A stretch of DNA of 64,000 bases from Clostridia bacterium (GCA_022791475.1 JAAVZD010000013.1:1-64000), one strand, 5' to 3'; numbered from the stretch's first letter, positions 16,839 to 25,683 are shown. Notes: generated from the letters alone by a model not told the origin. Translations and numbers: made by a program.

Positions 16839-18521
16839 TTGAATTATACAGCATTATATAGAAGGTTTAGGCCAACTAATTTTGAAGAAATGGTAGGCCA
16901 AGAACATATTACAAGAACTCTTAAAAATCAAATAATGGCAGGAAGAGTAGGACACGCATATCTTTTTAATGGTGGTCGTGGAACGGGAAAAACTTCTTCA
17001 GCAAAAATTTTAGCAAGAGCTATAAACTGTTTAGACCCTAAAGAAGGAGAGCCATGTAATGAATGTGAAATATGTAAGGCAGCAATAAATGGAAGCCTTA
17101 CAGACATAGTAGAAATGGATGCAGCTTCAAATAATAGTGTAGAAGATATTAGGCAAATAAGAGAAGAAGTAAATTTCTTACCAACAAAAGCAAAATATAG
17201 AATATATATAATAGATGAGGTACATATGTTATCTACAGGGGCATTCAATGCACTATTAAAAACACTTGAAGAGCCACCAGAACATGTAAAATTTATACTA
17301 GCTACAACAGAACCACAAAAACTTCCAGCAACAATACTTTCAAGGTGTCAAAGGTTTGACTTTAAACAAATATCAAATGAAGATATTATAAGAAGGTTAA
17401 AAATTGTTTGTAAAGAAATGAAAATAGAAATTTCAGAAGAAGCTTTAAAAACAATATCAATACTTGCAGAAGGTGGAATGAGAGATGCTTTATCAATATT
17501 AGAAAGGTGTTTGCAAGATGGGGAAACTAAAATAGATGAAGACAAAGTAAAAGACCTAGTTGGAATTCCTAAAATTACTTATATAAATAAAATAGTAAAT
17601 AGCATAGCAAGTAAAGATGTAACAGAAGCATTAAATACAATAGAAGAAGTAACAAATGATGGAAAAGATATACAAAATTTTTTGTGGGAAATAATAAAAT
17701 ATATTAAAGATATATTAGTATATAAATCTAGCAAAAAGTTAGACTTATATTCAGAATCAGAATTAAAAAATATTGAAGAACTTTCAAATAAATTTTCAAA
17801 AGAAGAATTACTAAAAATAATATATACATTGTCTAATTTAGAAAATGAAATAAAATATTCTTCACAAAGGTTAATATTATTTCAAGTAGGTATAATAAAA
17901 TTATGTAGTGGAGAAATAGAAAAACAAAATAATACAAGTGTTGATAATAATGAATTAATAAACTTACAAAATAAAATTTCAAGTTTAGAAATGAAAATTG
18001 CAGGACTAGGAAATGAAGTTATTAACAAACCTGCAAATTATGTGGAAAACATGAAAACAAAAACATCTGAAAGTATAAAAATATCTAAAACAGATGTAGG
18101 GGCAGGAGATTCAAGTTTACTTGGAAAAAAACAAGAACAAAAACCACAAATACAAACAACACCAGTGCAAAATATTAGTACAGGTGAAAAATTAGAAACA
18201 TGGTCTAAAATAGTAAATGAATTAAAAGATGCAGGAAAAATAATGTTATATACAAATTTAATAAATTCAATAGCTAGAAAAGAAAATGATTTAGTAATAA
18301 CAATAGAATTTCCAAAAGGTTTAACACCATTTGGAAAAGCAGTATTAGAAAAAAGTGAAAATATATCAGAAATAGAAAGACGTATTTCTATAGAATTTGG
18401 TAAACCAATGAAAATAAAATATATAGATACAAAAGCTAATAATACAGCACAAGTAACTAAGCAAAATCCAATAGAAAGTTTTGCGGAGGATAATGGAATA
18501 CCCTTCAACGTAGTAGAATAA
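16839..18521 (+). CDS. dnaX: DNA polymerase III gamma/tau subunit
   Basis: A 560-residue clamp-loader ATPase. Walker A GGRGTGKTS (about residue 45), a zinc knuckle with CLD..PCNECEIC, Walker B IIDEVHML, sensor-1 LATTEPQKLP and the SRC box (ILSRCQRF) are present. Domain III and a long low-complexity linker follow to a C-terminal tau-like domain that ends GIPFNVVE. The start is TTG at 16839, chosen because AGGGGTGAG is 5-6 bases upstream and the protein begins NYTALYRRFRP as in homologues. It forms the conserved block dnaX-ybaB-recR. Confidence 0.96.
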   Translation: MNYTALYRRFRPTNFEEMVGQEHITRTLKNQIMAGRVGHAYLFNGGRGTGKTSSAKILARAINCLDPKEGEPCNECEICKAAINGSLTDIVEMDAASNNSVEDIRQIREEVNFLPTKAKYRIYIIDEVHMLSTGAFNALLKTLEEPPEHVKFILATTEPQKLPATILSRCQRFDFKQISNEDIIRRLKIVCKEMKIEISEEALKTISILAEGGMRDALSILERCLQDGETKIDEDKVKDLVGIPKITYINKIVNSIASKDVTEALNTIEEVTNDGKDIQNFLWEIIKYIKDILVYKSSKKLDLYSESELKNIEELSNKFSKEELLKIIYTLSNLENEIKYSSQRLILFQVGIIKLCSGEIEKQNNTSVDNNELINLQNKISSLEMKIAGLGNEVINKPANYVENMKTKTSESIKISKTDVGAGDSSLLGKKQEQKPQIQTTPVQNISTGEKLETWSKIVNELKDAGKIMLYTNLINSIARKENDLVITIEFPKGLTPFGKAVLEKSENISEIERRISIEFGKPMKIKYIDTKANNTAQVTKQNPIESFAEDNGIPFNVVE

Positions 18522-18560
18522 AAACGATAAAATAAAACATTATTCACTATTCATTAAATT

Positions 18561-18602
18561 AATGGGGTAGCGCTGTCCGCTCTTCCAAGAAATTGCCTAA
18601 AT
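18561..18602. repeat. Degenerate dispersed element
   Basis: ATGGGGTAGCGCTGTCCGCTCTTCCAAGAAATTGCC, flanked on both sides by AATAATGAAT-type tracts. The end CTTCcAAGAAATTGC matches the tail of the copies at 27209 and 32028 (CTTCGAAGAAA). Confidence 0.5.
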
Positions 18603-18648
18603 GAATAATGAATTATGAATAATATATAAGATAGAGAAAGGAATGAAT

Positions 18649-18997
18649 ATGATGTCAAAAAGAGGAGGATTCCCAGGAGGAATGGGAGGATTTGGTGGAA
18701 TGAACATCAATCAATTAATGAAAGAAGCAAAAAAAATGCAAGCAGATATGGAAAAAAGTCAAGAGGAGTTAGTTTCAAAAGAGTTTGAAGCAACAAGTGG
18801 TGGCGGAGCAATACAAGTAAAAGTAACAGGAGCTAAAGAAGTAAAAGAAATAAAGATAAATAAAGATGTAGTTGACCCAGATGATGTAGAAATGTTAGAA
18901 GACCTAATACTAACATGTGTAAATGAAGCATTAAGAAAAGTAGACTCGGCTCAAGCACAAAGTTTAGGAAAATACAATATTCCCCGGAATAATGTAA
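18649..18997 (+). CDS. ybaB: YbaB/EbfC nucleoid protein, needs +1 at CGG
   Basis: A DNA-binding homodimer protein encoded between dnaX and recR. A Gly/Met-rich N-terminus leads into NINQLMKEAKKMQADMEK, SGGGAIQVKVTGAKEVKEI and DDVEMLEDLILTCVNEALRK, all typical. The conserved tail in homologues is NIPG-x-x-stop. Here the frame reads ATT CCC CGG (18985-18987); skipping the C gives GGA ATA ATG TAA, i.e. ...KYNIPGIM and a proper stop at 18997, about 116 residues. Without the shift it runs about 50 unrelated residues through the intergenic repeat into recR. GAAAGGA is 6-7 bases before ATG 18649; an ATG at 18643 is too close to it. Confidence 0.85.
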
Positions 18998-19096
18998 TAA
19001 ACCCAGCGCGACACATATTTTATCACGGAAGAAATGACCTTAGGAGAAGAGGTGTCCACGACAGTAACTTAAACAAGATAGAGAAGGAGCATAAAA

Positions 19097-19696
19097 ATGT
19101 CATACTATTCACCATCAATAGAAAAATTAATAGAAGCATTTGAAAAACTGCCAAGCATAGGAAATAAAACAGCTGCAAGACTTGCATTTTATATGCTTGA
19201 TAGGTCAGAAGAAGAAGTAAATGAATTTGTAACTTCAATAATAAATGCTAAAAAGAACTTAAAATACTGTTCAAAATGCTATAATATATCAGATACAGAC
19301 CCATGCATTATTTGCTCAAACTCAAAAAGAGATGAAAGCATAATATGTGTAGTAGAAGATGTAAAAGATGTAGTAGCAATGGAAAGAACACACGAATTTA
19401 AAGGAATGTACCATGTACTTCATGGCTCAATATCTCCAATGAATGGAATAGGTCCAGATGAAATAAAAATAAAAGAACTACTTTCAAGGCTAATGGATGG
19501 AAAAGTAAAAGAAGTAATACTTGCCACAAACCCACGTGTAGAAGGGGAAGCAACAGCAATGTATATTTCAAAACTAATAAAACCACTAGGAATAAAAGTA
19601 ACTAGAATAGCCCACGGAATACCAGTAGGAGGAGATTTAGAATACACAGACGAAATAACATTAAGTAAAGCATTAGAGGGAAGAAGAGAATTATAA
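19097..19696 (+). CDS. recR: Recombination mediator RecR
   Basis: A 199-residue protein of full family length: an N-terminal HhH ([17 protein letters not shown]), a C4 zinc site ([16 protein letters not shown]), a Toprim domain beginning [16 protein letters not shown], and the C-terminal [14 protein letters not shown] block. With RecO/RecF it loads RecA on gapped DNA. SD AGAAGGAG is 6-7 bases upstream. The 99 bases between ybaB and recR hold only degenerate repeat sequence. Confidence 0.97.
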   Translation: MSYYSPSIEKLIEAFEKLPSIGNKTAARLAFYMLDRSEEEVNEFVTSIINAKKNLKYCSKCYNISDTDPCIICSNSKRDESIICVVEDVKDVVAMERTHEFKGMYHVLHGSISPMNGIGPDEIKIKELLSRLMDGKVKEVILATNPRVEGEATAMYISKLIKPLGIKVTRIAHGIPVGGDLEYTDEITLSKALEGRREL

Positions 19697-19710
19697 GATT
19701 ATTAAAATTA

Positions 19711-19746
19711 TGTAACATTTTACTATTTAATTAGTAGAATGTTTTC
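19711..19746 (+). terminator. Terminator after recR
   Basis: AACATTTTACTA-TTTAAT-TAGTAGAATGTT, then TTCTATT. A near-identical hairpin ends the next gene at 20260. Confidence 0.8.
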
Positions 19747-19755
19747 TATTATGTA

Positions 19756-19784
19756 TTGACAAGTTTATGTAAATAATGTATAAT
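19756..19784 (+). promoter_or_regulatory. Consensus promoter
   Basis: Perfect TTGACA (19756-19761), 17-base spacer and perfect TATAAT (19779-19784), about 56 bases before ATG 19840. Confidence 0.88.
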
Positions 19785-19839
19785 ATTAACATAACTGTAA
19801 CTATTAATATTTCAGCCATGTATGGTAGAAAGGGAAAGT

Positions 19840-20220
19840 ATGAAGATTAAACAAACAACTAAGGTAGCTAATGTTTTTGTAGACCGTGGAGATGGTTACG
19901 TAGAAAAGTTTTACATTGATCAAGTTCAGTTTTATGAACCGATAAAATTTGGACTGTTTCTTCAAGGAAGTGATAAAGTATATCCAACATATGATCAAAT
20001 TCCAATAGTAATATTTGAAGGACGCGTAGTTAATGAAGAAACACAAAATTGTCAATTTGAAGTAATTGATGATCCTAAAAGGAGATGTATGAACTTAGGA
20101 GATTCTGAAGTAGAGAAAAAGGCAATAAAAAAAGCATTAGGAATTTTGAACTTAGATAAAGACATTGAGGATATAAGAAAAGAATATTATTGGAAAAAGA
20201 AAGATTTTCCGATAAACTAA
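19840..20220 (+). CDS. Unrecognised 126-residue soluble protein
   Basis: Starts MKIKQTTKVANVFVDRGD; ATG 19840 is preferred because AGAAAGGGAA is just upstream, overlapping an in-frame ATG at 19822. No signal peptide or membrane span. The middle is beta-rich (YPTYDQIPIVIFEGRVV), the end helical and charged (SEVEKKAIKKALGILNLDKD). I do not recognise it. A perfect consensus promoter and a strong terminator make it an independent, probably well-expressed gene, inserted between recR and the higBA module. Confidence 0.65.
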   Translation: MKIKQTTKVANVFVDRGDGYVEKFYIDQVQFYEPIKFGLFLQGSDKVYPTYDQIPIVIFEGRVVNEETQNCQFEVIDDPKRRCMNLGDSEVEKKAIKKALGILNLDKDIEDIRKEYYWKKKDFPIN

Positions 20221-20259
20221 GGTTTACAATATAACTAAATTGTAAATAAAAAAGTTATA

Positions 20260-20303
20260 AAAAAGAATGTTTTACTATAAAATTAGTAAAATGTTCTTTT
20301 TTC
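20260..20303 (+). terminator. Terminator after the 126-residue gene
   Basis: AAAAGAATGTTTTACTA-TAAAAT-TAGTAAAATGTTCTTTT with T-run. The core matches the recR terminator. The 150 bases that follow hold no gene. Confidence 0.88.
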
Positions 20304-20460
20304 TTATAATGAAAAATAATTAAAAATGTAGAAATTTGACGAACGATTTTGATTGGCAGAATTAAACACTCATGATAATGTTTATGTAAATTGATTTCTA
20401 GAAATTTTAGTCAAATAATTTATAAATCTAAAAAAATCAAAAAAATATAATTTAATATTG

Positions 20461-20488
20461 ATTATGATAACAAATATGTTATCATAAT
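20461..20488. promoter_or_regulatory. 28-bp palindromic operator of higBA
   Basis: ATTATGATAACA-AATA-TGTTATCATAAT is a perfect 12-bp inverted repeat overlapping the likely promoter (TTGATT at 20458). Its place 25 bases before the toxin start fits an operator for the HigA-type antitoxin. Confidence 0.75.
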
Positions 20489-20512
20489 AATACAATATAG
20501 AAAGGACTTAAT

Positions 20513-20880
20513 TTGTATAAAGTAATATTATATAGAGATAAAAATGGCCAGAGTGAAATAGAAGAATATATAAATGAATTAAAGAAGAATGAAAGTAAAG
20601 ACTCACAATTAAAATTTAGCAAAATAATGGCTTATATAAGAAAATTACAAAATGAGGGAACTAGAATTGGAGAAAAATATGTAAAACATATTGAAGATGA
20701 CATATGGAATTAAGACCATTAAGAGATAGAATACTTTTTGCATATTGGGAAAATGATAAATTTATATTATTAAGTATATTCATGAATCAAACAAGAAAAA
20801 CACCGAGAAGAGAAATAGAAAGAGCAAAAAGAAATTTAAAAGAGTTTTTAAAGAGGAGGGATTATGATGAAGGATACTAG
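20513..20880 (+). pseudogene. higB: HigB/RelE toxin, frameshifted
   Basis: The first frame (TTG start, AAAGGAC SD) gives YKVILYRDKNGQSEIEEYI ... KHIEDDIWN and then a stop (TGG AAT TAA). Reading one base back, GAA TTA AGA CCA, gives ELRPLRDRILFAYWENDKFI ... RREIERAKRNLKEFLKR to a stop at 20880. The two pieces make a normal RelE/HigB toxin (DIWELRP is the family's core motif), so one G was lost in TGGG. This break is a -1 type and has no CGG, so it looks like real inactivation of the toxin. The end overlaps the antitoxin start, the usual toxin-first HigBA order. Confidence 0.85.
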
Positions 20881-21169
20881 ACCATATATTACATGGGAGG
20901 AAGTAGAAAAAAAGCTTAACATTACACCAGAACAAGAAGCTGAAATACAACTTCAAATGGACCTAATGGATGCAGTAATTGCAGCAAGAAATAGCAAAAA
21001 GCTAACACAAAGGGAGTTAGGAAAGAAAACAGGAATAAAACAATCTGCTATTGCGAGAATAGAAAAATTATCAACTTCACCACAATTAAATACTTTAATA
21101 AGGCTATTATATCCATTAGGTTATACATTAAGGGTTGTACCATTAGACGAAGTGAAAGATAATAATTAG
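20864..21169 (+). CDS. higA: HigA-type XRE antitoxin
   Basis: A 101-residue protein. The N-terminus PYITWEEVEKKLNITPEQEA and the XRE helix-turn-helix (SKKLTQRELGKKTGIKQSAIARIE) followed by TLIRLLYPLGYTLRVVP are typical of RelB/HigA antitoxins. SD GAGGAGGG lies 5 bases upstream. It is intact although its toxin is frameshifted, so it may persist only as a repressor at the palindrome 20461-20488. Its end overlaps the convergent gene at 21166 by 4 bases. Confidence 0.9.
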   Translation: MMKDTRPYITWEEVEKKLNITPEQEAEIQLQMDLMDAVIAARNSKKLTQRELGKKTGIKQSAIARIEKLSTSPQLNTLIRLLYPLGYTLRVVPLDEVKDNN

Positions 21170-21354
21170 CAAGAAGATTTTTTATCAAAATTATTAGGCG
21201 AAACTGAAAGAACAGCTAAACTATCTCCAAGTATGGTAAAAAAGCCAGAAAGAGCTATTAATTCATCAGAACTTAAATTTTGTGCAATTGAAACAGAAAT
21301 GATATTAGCAAGTGTAACTAACTCACAAGGATTTAAATCATTTAAACAACCCAT
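21166..21354 (-). CDS. Small conserved Clostridia protein (DUF6774-like)
   Basis: A 62-residue protein, LNPCELVTLANIISVSIAQ then LSSDELIALSGFFTILGDSL. I recall short Clostridia proteins with exactly this NPCELVT...L..FF..LGD.L pattern, probably DUF6774, but cannot confirm the number. SD AGGTGG is 4-5 bases before the ATG on the minus strand. Two amphipathic helices, no membrane span. Convergent with higA. Confidence 0.6.
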   Translation of the reverse strand: MGCLNDLNPCELVTLANIISVSIAQNLSSDELIALSGFFTILGDSLAVLSVSPNNFDKKSSC

Positions 21355-21453
21355 AAAACCACCTATAATAATATATGTTATGAATAAAAATATGTGAAAA
21401 GGAAAAGAGAAGAATTACAAGTTCTTCTCTTTTAAATTAATTAAAAAATTAAT

Positions 21454-21678
21454 TTACTTTTTTGATTTAGGATAAGGCTTGATTTCATCTGTAACTCCTA
21501 ATAAATAATCAATAGATGTATTATAATACTTAGAAAGTTCTATTAATATTTTAGTAGGAATATCATTTTTACCAATCTCATATTGAGAATATCCAGTTTG
21601 TGACATGTTTAGTATTTTACCTATTTGAGATTGAGTTAAATCATGGTCTTCTCTCAAATCCCTGATTCTGTGATACAT
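21454..21678 (-). CDS. XRE family transcriptional regulator, short
   Basis: A 74-residue protein that is almost wholly one helix-turn-helix: IRDLREDHDLTQSQIGKILNMSQTGYSQYEIGKNDIPTK. The C-terminus YYNTSIDYLLGVTDE is the common tail of phage-type Cro/CI-like regulators. AAGGAGTGAG stands 6 bases before ATG 21678; the upstream in-frame ATG at 21699 precedes that site and is rejected. A 19-bp palindrome 85 bases upstream is a candidate operator. Confidence 0.88.
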   Translation of the reverse strand: MYHRIRDLREDHDLTQSQIGKILNMSQTGYSQYEIGKNDIPTKILIELSKYYNTSIDYLLGVTDEIKPYPKSKK

Positions 21679-21762
21679 AAAACTCACTCCTTTTAACAAG
21701 TATAAAATACCTTAAAATAAGTTATTAGCATTTAACGTGTTTTAGGTTAAATGTACACAGTT

Positions 21763-21781
21763 TTAACTTAATTTAAGTTAA
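21763..21781. promoter_or_regulatory. 19-bp palindrome, candidate XRE operator
   Basis: TTAACTTAA-T-TTAAGTTAA, perfect. Weaker related half-sites (CTTAAAATAAG near 21712, TTTAGGTTAA near 21741) lie between it and the XRE start, suggesting a multi-site operator for autoregulation. Confidence 0.6.
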
Positions 21782-21915
21782 AGAGAAAATATAGATATAA
21801 AGATAAAAATATAGGAAAAATATAAAAAGAATTCTAAATATATTTATATAATATTGTGTAAGATACTATAGAGTAAAAATTAACGGTAAAATTTAAAATA
21901 CAACAAAATATATTA

Positions 21916-22527
21916 TTAATAAATAATAAACTTAATAAAACCAATAACACCAAAAAATATGAATAATAGACCAGAGAGCTTTTGCATTAGAGCTTCTGGT
22001 ATTTTTTTAGTTAAAAGTTTGCCAAATATTATAGCAAGTAAATCAGAAATAACCATTCCAAGTATTGCACCAATTATTAAAAATAGTTTTTGGTTTGGAT
22101 AACTTATACCAAGTCCAATAGAAGCTAGAAAAGTTTTGTCACCAAGTTCACCAACAGCAATTGAAAAAGCAATTATTAAAATATATCCTATACCTAATTT
22201 AGAAAGTTTCATTATAAAATTATCTTTTTTTGAATTCTCTTTTTCTTCTTTTTGAGGAAGAAAAGAAAAAATACCAAACACAATAAAAGAAAGAAAGGTT
22301 ATTATTTCTAATAAATCATGTATAAAGCTATTATTTAAAAGTCCAATAGAACTTCCAAATAAAATAGCAATACCATGACTAAAAAAGGAACCTAATGCTA
22401 CGCCTATAAGAATAGTAGAAGCTTTTAATTTAGACGAAAAAGATAAAACTAAAAGCTGTGTTTTATCTCCAAGTTCAGATATAAAAACTAATAAAAATGC
22501 AACCAAAATAGGGTATAAAAAGCTCAT
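21916..22527 (-). CDS. GDT1/TMEM165 family cation transporter
   Basis: A 203-residue protein with six membrane spans in two three-span repeats, each with the family motif E-x-G-D-K-T: SELGDKTQLLVLSFSSK (about 18) and GELGDKTFLASIGLG (about 126). Family members (UPF0016, MneA/Gdt1) export Mn2+ or exchange Ca2+/Mn2+ for protons. I looked for a yybP-ykoY manganese riboswitch upstream and did not see one. SD AAGGAGAA stands before the ATG. Confidence 0.93.
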   Translation of the reverse strand: MSFLYPILVAFLLVFISELGDKTQLLVLSFSSKLKASTILIGVALGSFFSHGIAILFGSSIGLLNNSFIHDLLEIITFLSFIVFGIFSFLPQKEEKENSKKDNFIMKLSKLGIGYILIIAFSIAVGELGDKTFLASIGLGISYPNQKLFLIIGAILGMVISDLLAIIFGKLLTKKIPEALMQKLSGLLFIFFGVIGFIKFIIY

Positions 22528-22688
22528 GATAATTCTCCTTTGATTAAATATATTGTATTTAAAATTATTTTATTCTAAATATTATATAAATTTTTGTAAT
22601 TAAAGATTTACAGAAAATTTATTGAAAAAAATAAAAAAGATATATAAAATTAATGTAAAGATACAAAAGCAATAAAGGAGAAAAATAA

Positions 22689-23504
22689 ATGAAAAATCAA
22701 AAGGCAATTACATTGATTTCACTAGTAATAACTATAATAGTACTAATAACGCTAGCAATTGTAGCAATATATTTAAGTTTAGAAAATAACGGAATATTTA
22801 CAAGAGCAAAACAAGCAAAGGAGGTAACAAATAAGCAAGAAGCAACTGATATAATAAACCTAAAAATAACAACAGCTCAAATGAATAAATATGTAGAAAA
22901 GCAACAAATGCCAACACTGAAAGAATTATCATTATTATTAAAAGAGGATAACGAAATACAATATGTAATTGAAAAAAATAAATCGACAAGTGCAGAATAT
23001 AATGTTACAAGTGAAAACCCAAGTTCAATATACACAAAATTATATAAATATCCATATGAATTTGAAATAAATAGTAGATTACAATTAGCAAGTATAGATG
23101 GAATCAAAATTGCTTCAAATGAAAAAGAAACAGATACCACTTCAAATTCACAAAATACAATGTTTTATGAAGAACACTTTACTGGTGAATACTGGTTAGA
23201 TAAAAGAAAGATATATGAAGTAACAAAAAAATTTACTACCGCTAATACTGAAGGAACTCATGAAACAGATATTATTATACAAGGAATAGATAATGTAATA
23301 ATTGATGAAACAAAAAGCTATGTTTTAGAAAATAACGAAGAAAGATTGACAAATAATATTAATATATATTGGAGACCAGGTTCTTATTTCTTTTGTTGGT
23401 GGGAAAAAGACAAATTAAATTATTCTATGAAAAGCTATTTAGAAACAGAAGCTTTAGTAACACTAAGATATACAAAAATAAGTGAAAAACAAAATATAGA
23501 ATAA
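22689..23504 (+). CDS. Type IV pilin-like protein
   Basis: A 271-residue protein beginning MKNQKAITLISLVITIIVLI: a short basic leader then one hydrophobic helix, the class III prepilin layout common in Clostridia (KAITLISLVITIIVL). In this group the usual G/F at the cleavage site is replaced (A-ITLISL). A helical linker with coiled-coil character (IFTRAKQAKEVTNKQEA) leads to a C-terminal domain I do not recognise, with aromatic WRPGSYFFCWWEKD. No other pilus gene is near, so it may be a minor pilin or a free-standing secreted protein. Confidence 0.75.
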   Translation: MKNQKAITLISLVITIIVLITLAIVAIYLSLENNGIFTRAKQAKEVTNKQEATDIINLKITTAQMNKYVEKQQMPTLKELSLLLKEDNEIQYVIEKNKSTSAEYNVTSENPSSIYTKLYKYPYEFEINSRLQLASIDGIKIASNEKETDTTSNSQNTMFYEEHFTGEYWLDKRKIYEVTKKFTTANTEGTHETDIIIQGIDNVIIDETKSYVLENNEERLTNNINIYWRPGSYFFCWWEKDKLNYSMKSYLETEALVTLRYTKISEKQNIE

Positions 23505-23533
23505 AGTTAAAAATAACAGATATAAATAAATAA

Positions 23534-23566
23534 GTCAGAGAGCATTTAAAGCTTCTGACATTTTTT
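23534..23566 (+). terminator. Terminator after pilin-like gene
   Basis: GTCAGAGAGC-ATTTAAA-GCTTCTGAC with one bulge and a T6 run. The rest of the 305-base gap 23505-23809 is AT-rich and shows no gene; the SD AAGGAGGAA of the ABC gene ends it. Confidence 0.8.
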
Positions 23567-23809
23567 ATGACAAAATTTATTTAATAAGAAAAAGTTAGTT
23601 ATAACTATAATTAATACTATCCTATAAAATTTGAAAGTTTTATTTGTCAAAAAATATTAGAATTATAAGATTATATTAAATAAACCTAAAATTTGTAAAT
23701 TCTATGTGAACACTATTGCAACATTATATTTTAAATGATAAGATAAACAAATAATTAATGTGTTCTTACGGAAATGCATATTTTAAATTAATAATAAGGA
23801 GGAATTACT

Positions 23810-24982
23810 TTGATAGAAGTTAAGAATATTACTAAAAAGTATGGAAGTTTTACAGCAGTAGAAAATATTAGTTTCGATGTAAAAGATGGAGAAATTGTAG
23901 GGTTATTGGGTCCAAATGGTGCAGGTAAAAGTACAACAATGAATATGATAACAGGTTTTATAGAAATGACAGATGGAGAAATTGTTGTAAATGGATATGA
24001 CATTTCTAAAAAGCCAAGTAAAGCAAAAAAACAAATAGGTTATATGCCAGAAGGAGTACCTTCTTATCAAGAACTTACAGCTAAAGAATTTATAAAATAT
24101 ATGGCAGAACTAAAATTAGTTGATAGAAAAATAAGAAAAGAGCAAGTAGAAGAAGTTATTAAACAAACAGGATTAGAAGAAGTTCAAAATAAACTAATAA
24201 AAAACTTATCAAGAGGGTATAAACAAAGGGTAAGTATGGCAGGAGCATTAGTAGGAAGTCCAGATGTATTAATATTAGATGAACCAACAGTAGGCTTAGA
24301 TCCAAAACAAATATTAGAAATAAGAACACTTATAAAAGAATTAGGAAAAAAACATACAGTAATATTAAGTTCACACATTTTATCAGAAGTAAGCCAAATT
24401 TGTGATAGAGTTGTTATAATAAATAAGGGTAAAATAGTAGCAATAGACACACCAGAAAACCTAGAAGAAAGAACAAAAAATAAAAATATATTATACGTTA
24501 CTGTAGAAGATAAAGCAGAAAAAATGTTAAGTATAAAAGAGAAAGTAAAAGACATACAAGAACTAGAACTTGTAAAAGACAATGAAGACGGAACAAAACA
24601 ATATAAAGTAGTTTCAGAAGAAAATATAGATTTAAGAAAGAAGATGTTCGAAGTATTACCAAAAGAAGATATAACAATATTCGAACTAAAAAAAGCAGAA
24701 GTAAGCCTAGAAGATGCATTTATGAAATTAATAGACGATTCAAAAAGTGAAGATAATGGAAAAGAAAGACAACAAAATAGTGAGGGGCAAGAAGAAACTG
24801 CAGTGGCTAAATCGGTAAGGAAGACAAAAGAGCAAGAACGAATTTCGTCCAATAAAGATGTAAAAGAAATAGAAAACAATAAACAAGAAAATGACTTAAA
24901 AGAGGCTAGCGAAGAGAAGCAAAATCTATCTAATGAAAATATAGAAAACACTGAAAAACAAGAAAAAGGAGGAGAAGAATAA
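23810..24982 (+). CDS. ABC transporter ATPase, GldA-like, with acidic tail
   Basis: A 390-residue protein. Residues 1-300 form an ABC ATPase of the ABC-2/GldA kind: Walker A GPNGAGKST, signature LSRGYKQRV, Walker B VLILDEPTVGLDP, H-loop LSSHIL, and a C-terminal part to FMKLIDD. Beyond it, about 90 residues are a low-complexity Glu/Lys/Asn/Gln tail (EDNGKERQQNSEGQEETA...), unusual for the family. Start is TTG at 23810 (AAGGAGGAA upstream). ATGs of the partners follow with a 1-base overlap and a 12-base gap, so the three genes form one operon. Confidence 0.9.
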   Translation: MIEVKNITKKYGSFTAVENISFDVKDGEIVGLLGPNGAGKSTTMNMITGFIEMTDGEIVVNGYDISKKPSKAKKQIGYMPEGVPSYQELTAKEFIKYMAELKLVDRKIRKEQVEEVIKQTGLEEVQNKLIKNLSRGYKQRVSMAGALVGSPDVLILDEPTVGLDPKQILEIRTLIKELGKKHTVILSSHILSEVSQICDRVVIINKGKIVAIDTPENLEERTKNKNILYVTVEDKAEKMLSIKEKVKDIQELELVKDNEDGTKQYKVVSEENIDLRKKMFEVLPKEDITIFELKKAEVSLEDAFMKLIDDSKSEDNGKERQQNSEGQEETAVAKSVRKTKEQERISSNKDVKEIENNKQENDLKEASEEKQNLSNENIENTEKQEKGGEE

Positions 24983-25671
24983 TGTGGGCAATTATAAAAA
25001 AAGAGGTTAAAACATATTTTTTATCTCCAATAGGTTATGTATTTATAGGAATATTTTTAATAGCATTTAGTATATCTTTTTATTTAGAACTAATGTATAC
25101 AGGTGGAAGAGTTCAATTTAATTATATATTTACATATCTTCCTACAATATTATCATTTGCTATATTGGTACCATTACTTACGATGAGAACTTTTTCAGAA
25201 GAAAGAAAAAATGGAACAGAGCAACTACTTTTAACATCACCAGTTAGCATAACAAAAATAGTTATAGCTAAATTTATTTCAGCATTAATAATAACATTAA
25301 TTGCGATTGCATGTACATCAATGTTTTTAATAATAATAAGATGTTTTGGCTCATTAGATATTACAGCAGCATTAGTTACAATATTTGGTTTTATACTACT
25401 TGCTATGGCATATATATCAATAGGAATATTAGCATCTAGTATAACTGAAAATCAAATTATTGCTGCATTAATTACAATAGTAACTTTTGTAGCAACTTGG
25501 GTATTACCAGAATTTCTACAAACAGGAGTAAGCTTTTCATTAATAAATATGTTTTCTAAATTTACAACAGGTCAAATAAATATAGCATATACAATAACAT
25601 ATTTAGCATTTACAGTTCTTTGCTTAATACTAACTATAACTGTAATGCAAAGAAGAAAAAGTGCGAAGTAG
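24982..25671 (+). CDS. ABC-2 type permease, GldF-like
   Basis: A 229-residue membrane protein with six spans, starting MWAIIKKEVKTYFLSPIGYV, the standard opening of GldF/ABC-2 permeases, and with LLTMRTFSEERKNGTEQLLL in the first loop. It overlaps the ATPase stop codon by one base (TAATG), indicating coupled translation. With the ATPase and the next gene it makes a GldA-F-G-like complex; in non-gliding Clostridia the substrate is unknown. Confidence 0.9.
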   Translation: MWAIIKKEVKTYFLSPIGYVFIGIFLIAFSISFYLELMYTGGRVQFNYIFTYLPTILSFAILVPLLTMRTFSEERKNGTEQLLLTSPVSITKIVIAKFISALIITLIAIACTSMFLIIIRCFGSLDITAALVTIFGFILLAMAYISIGILASSITENQIIAALITIVTFVATWVLPEFLQTGVSFSLINMFSKFTTGQINIAYTITYLAFTVLCLILTITVMQRRKSAK

Positions 25672-25683
25672 GAGGAATTGTAA

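Noticed and set aside
18998..19143. A 50-residue C-terminal extension of YbaB
   Set aside because: It exists only in frame 0 after the CGG, is made of intergenic repeat sequence, overlaps recR, and has no counterpart in the family.
22528..22688. yybP-ykoY manganese riboswitch before the GDT1 gene
   Set aside because: The leader is AT-rich and lacks the conserved loops.
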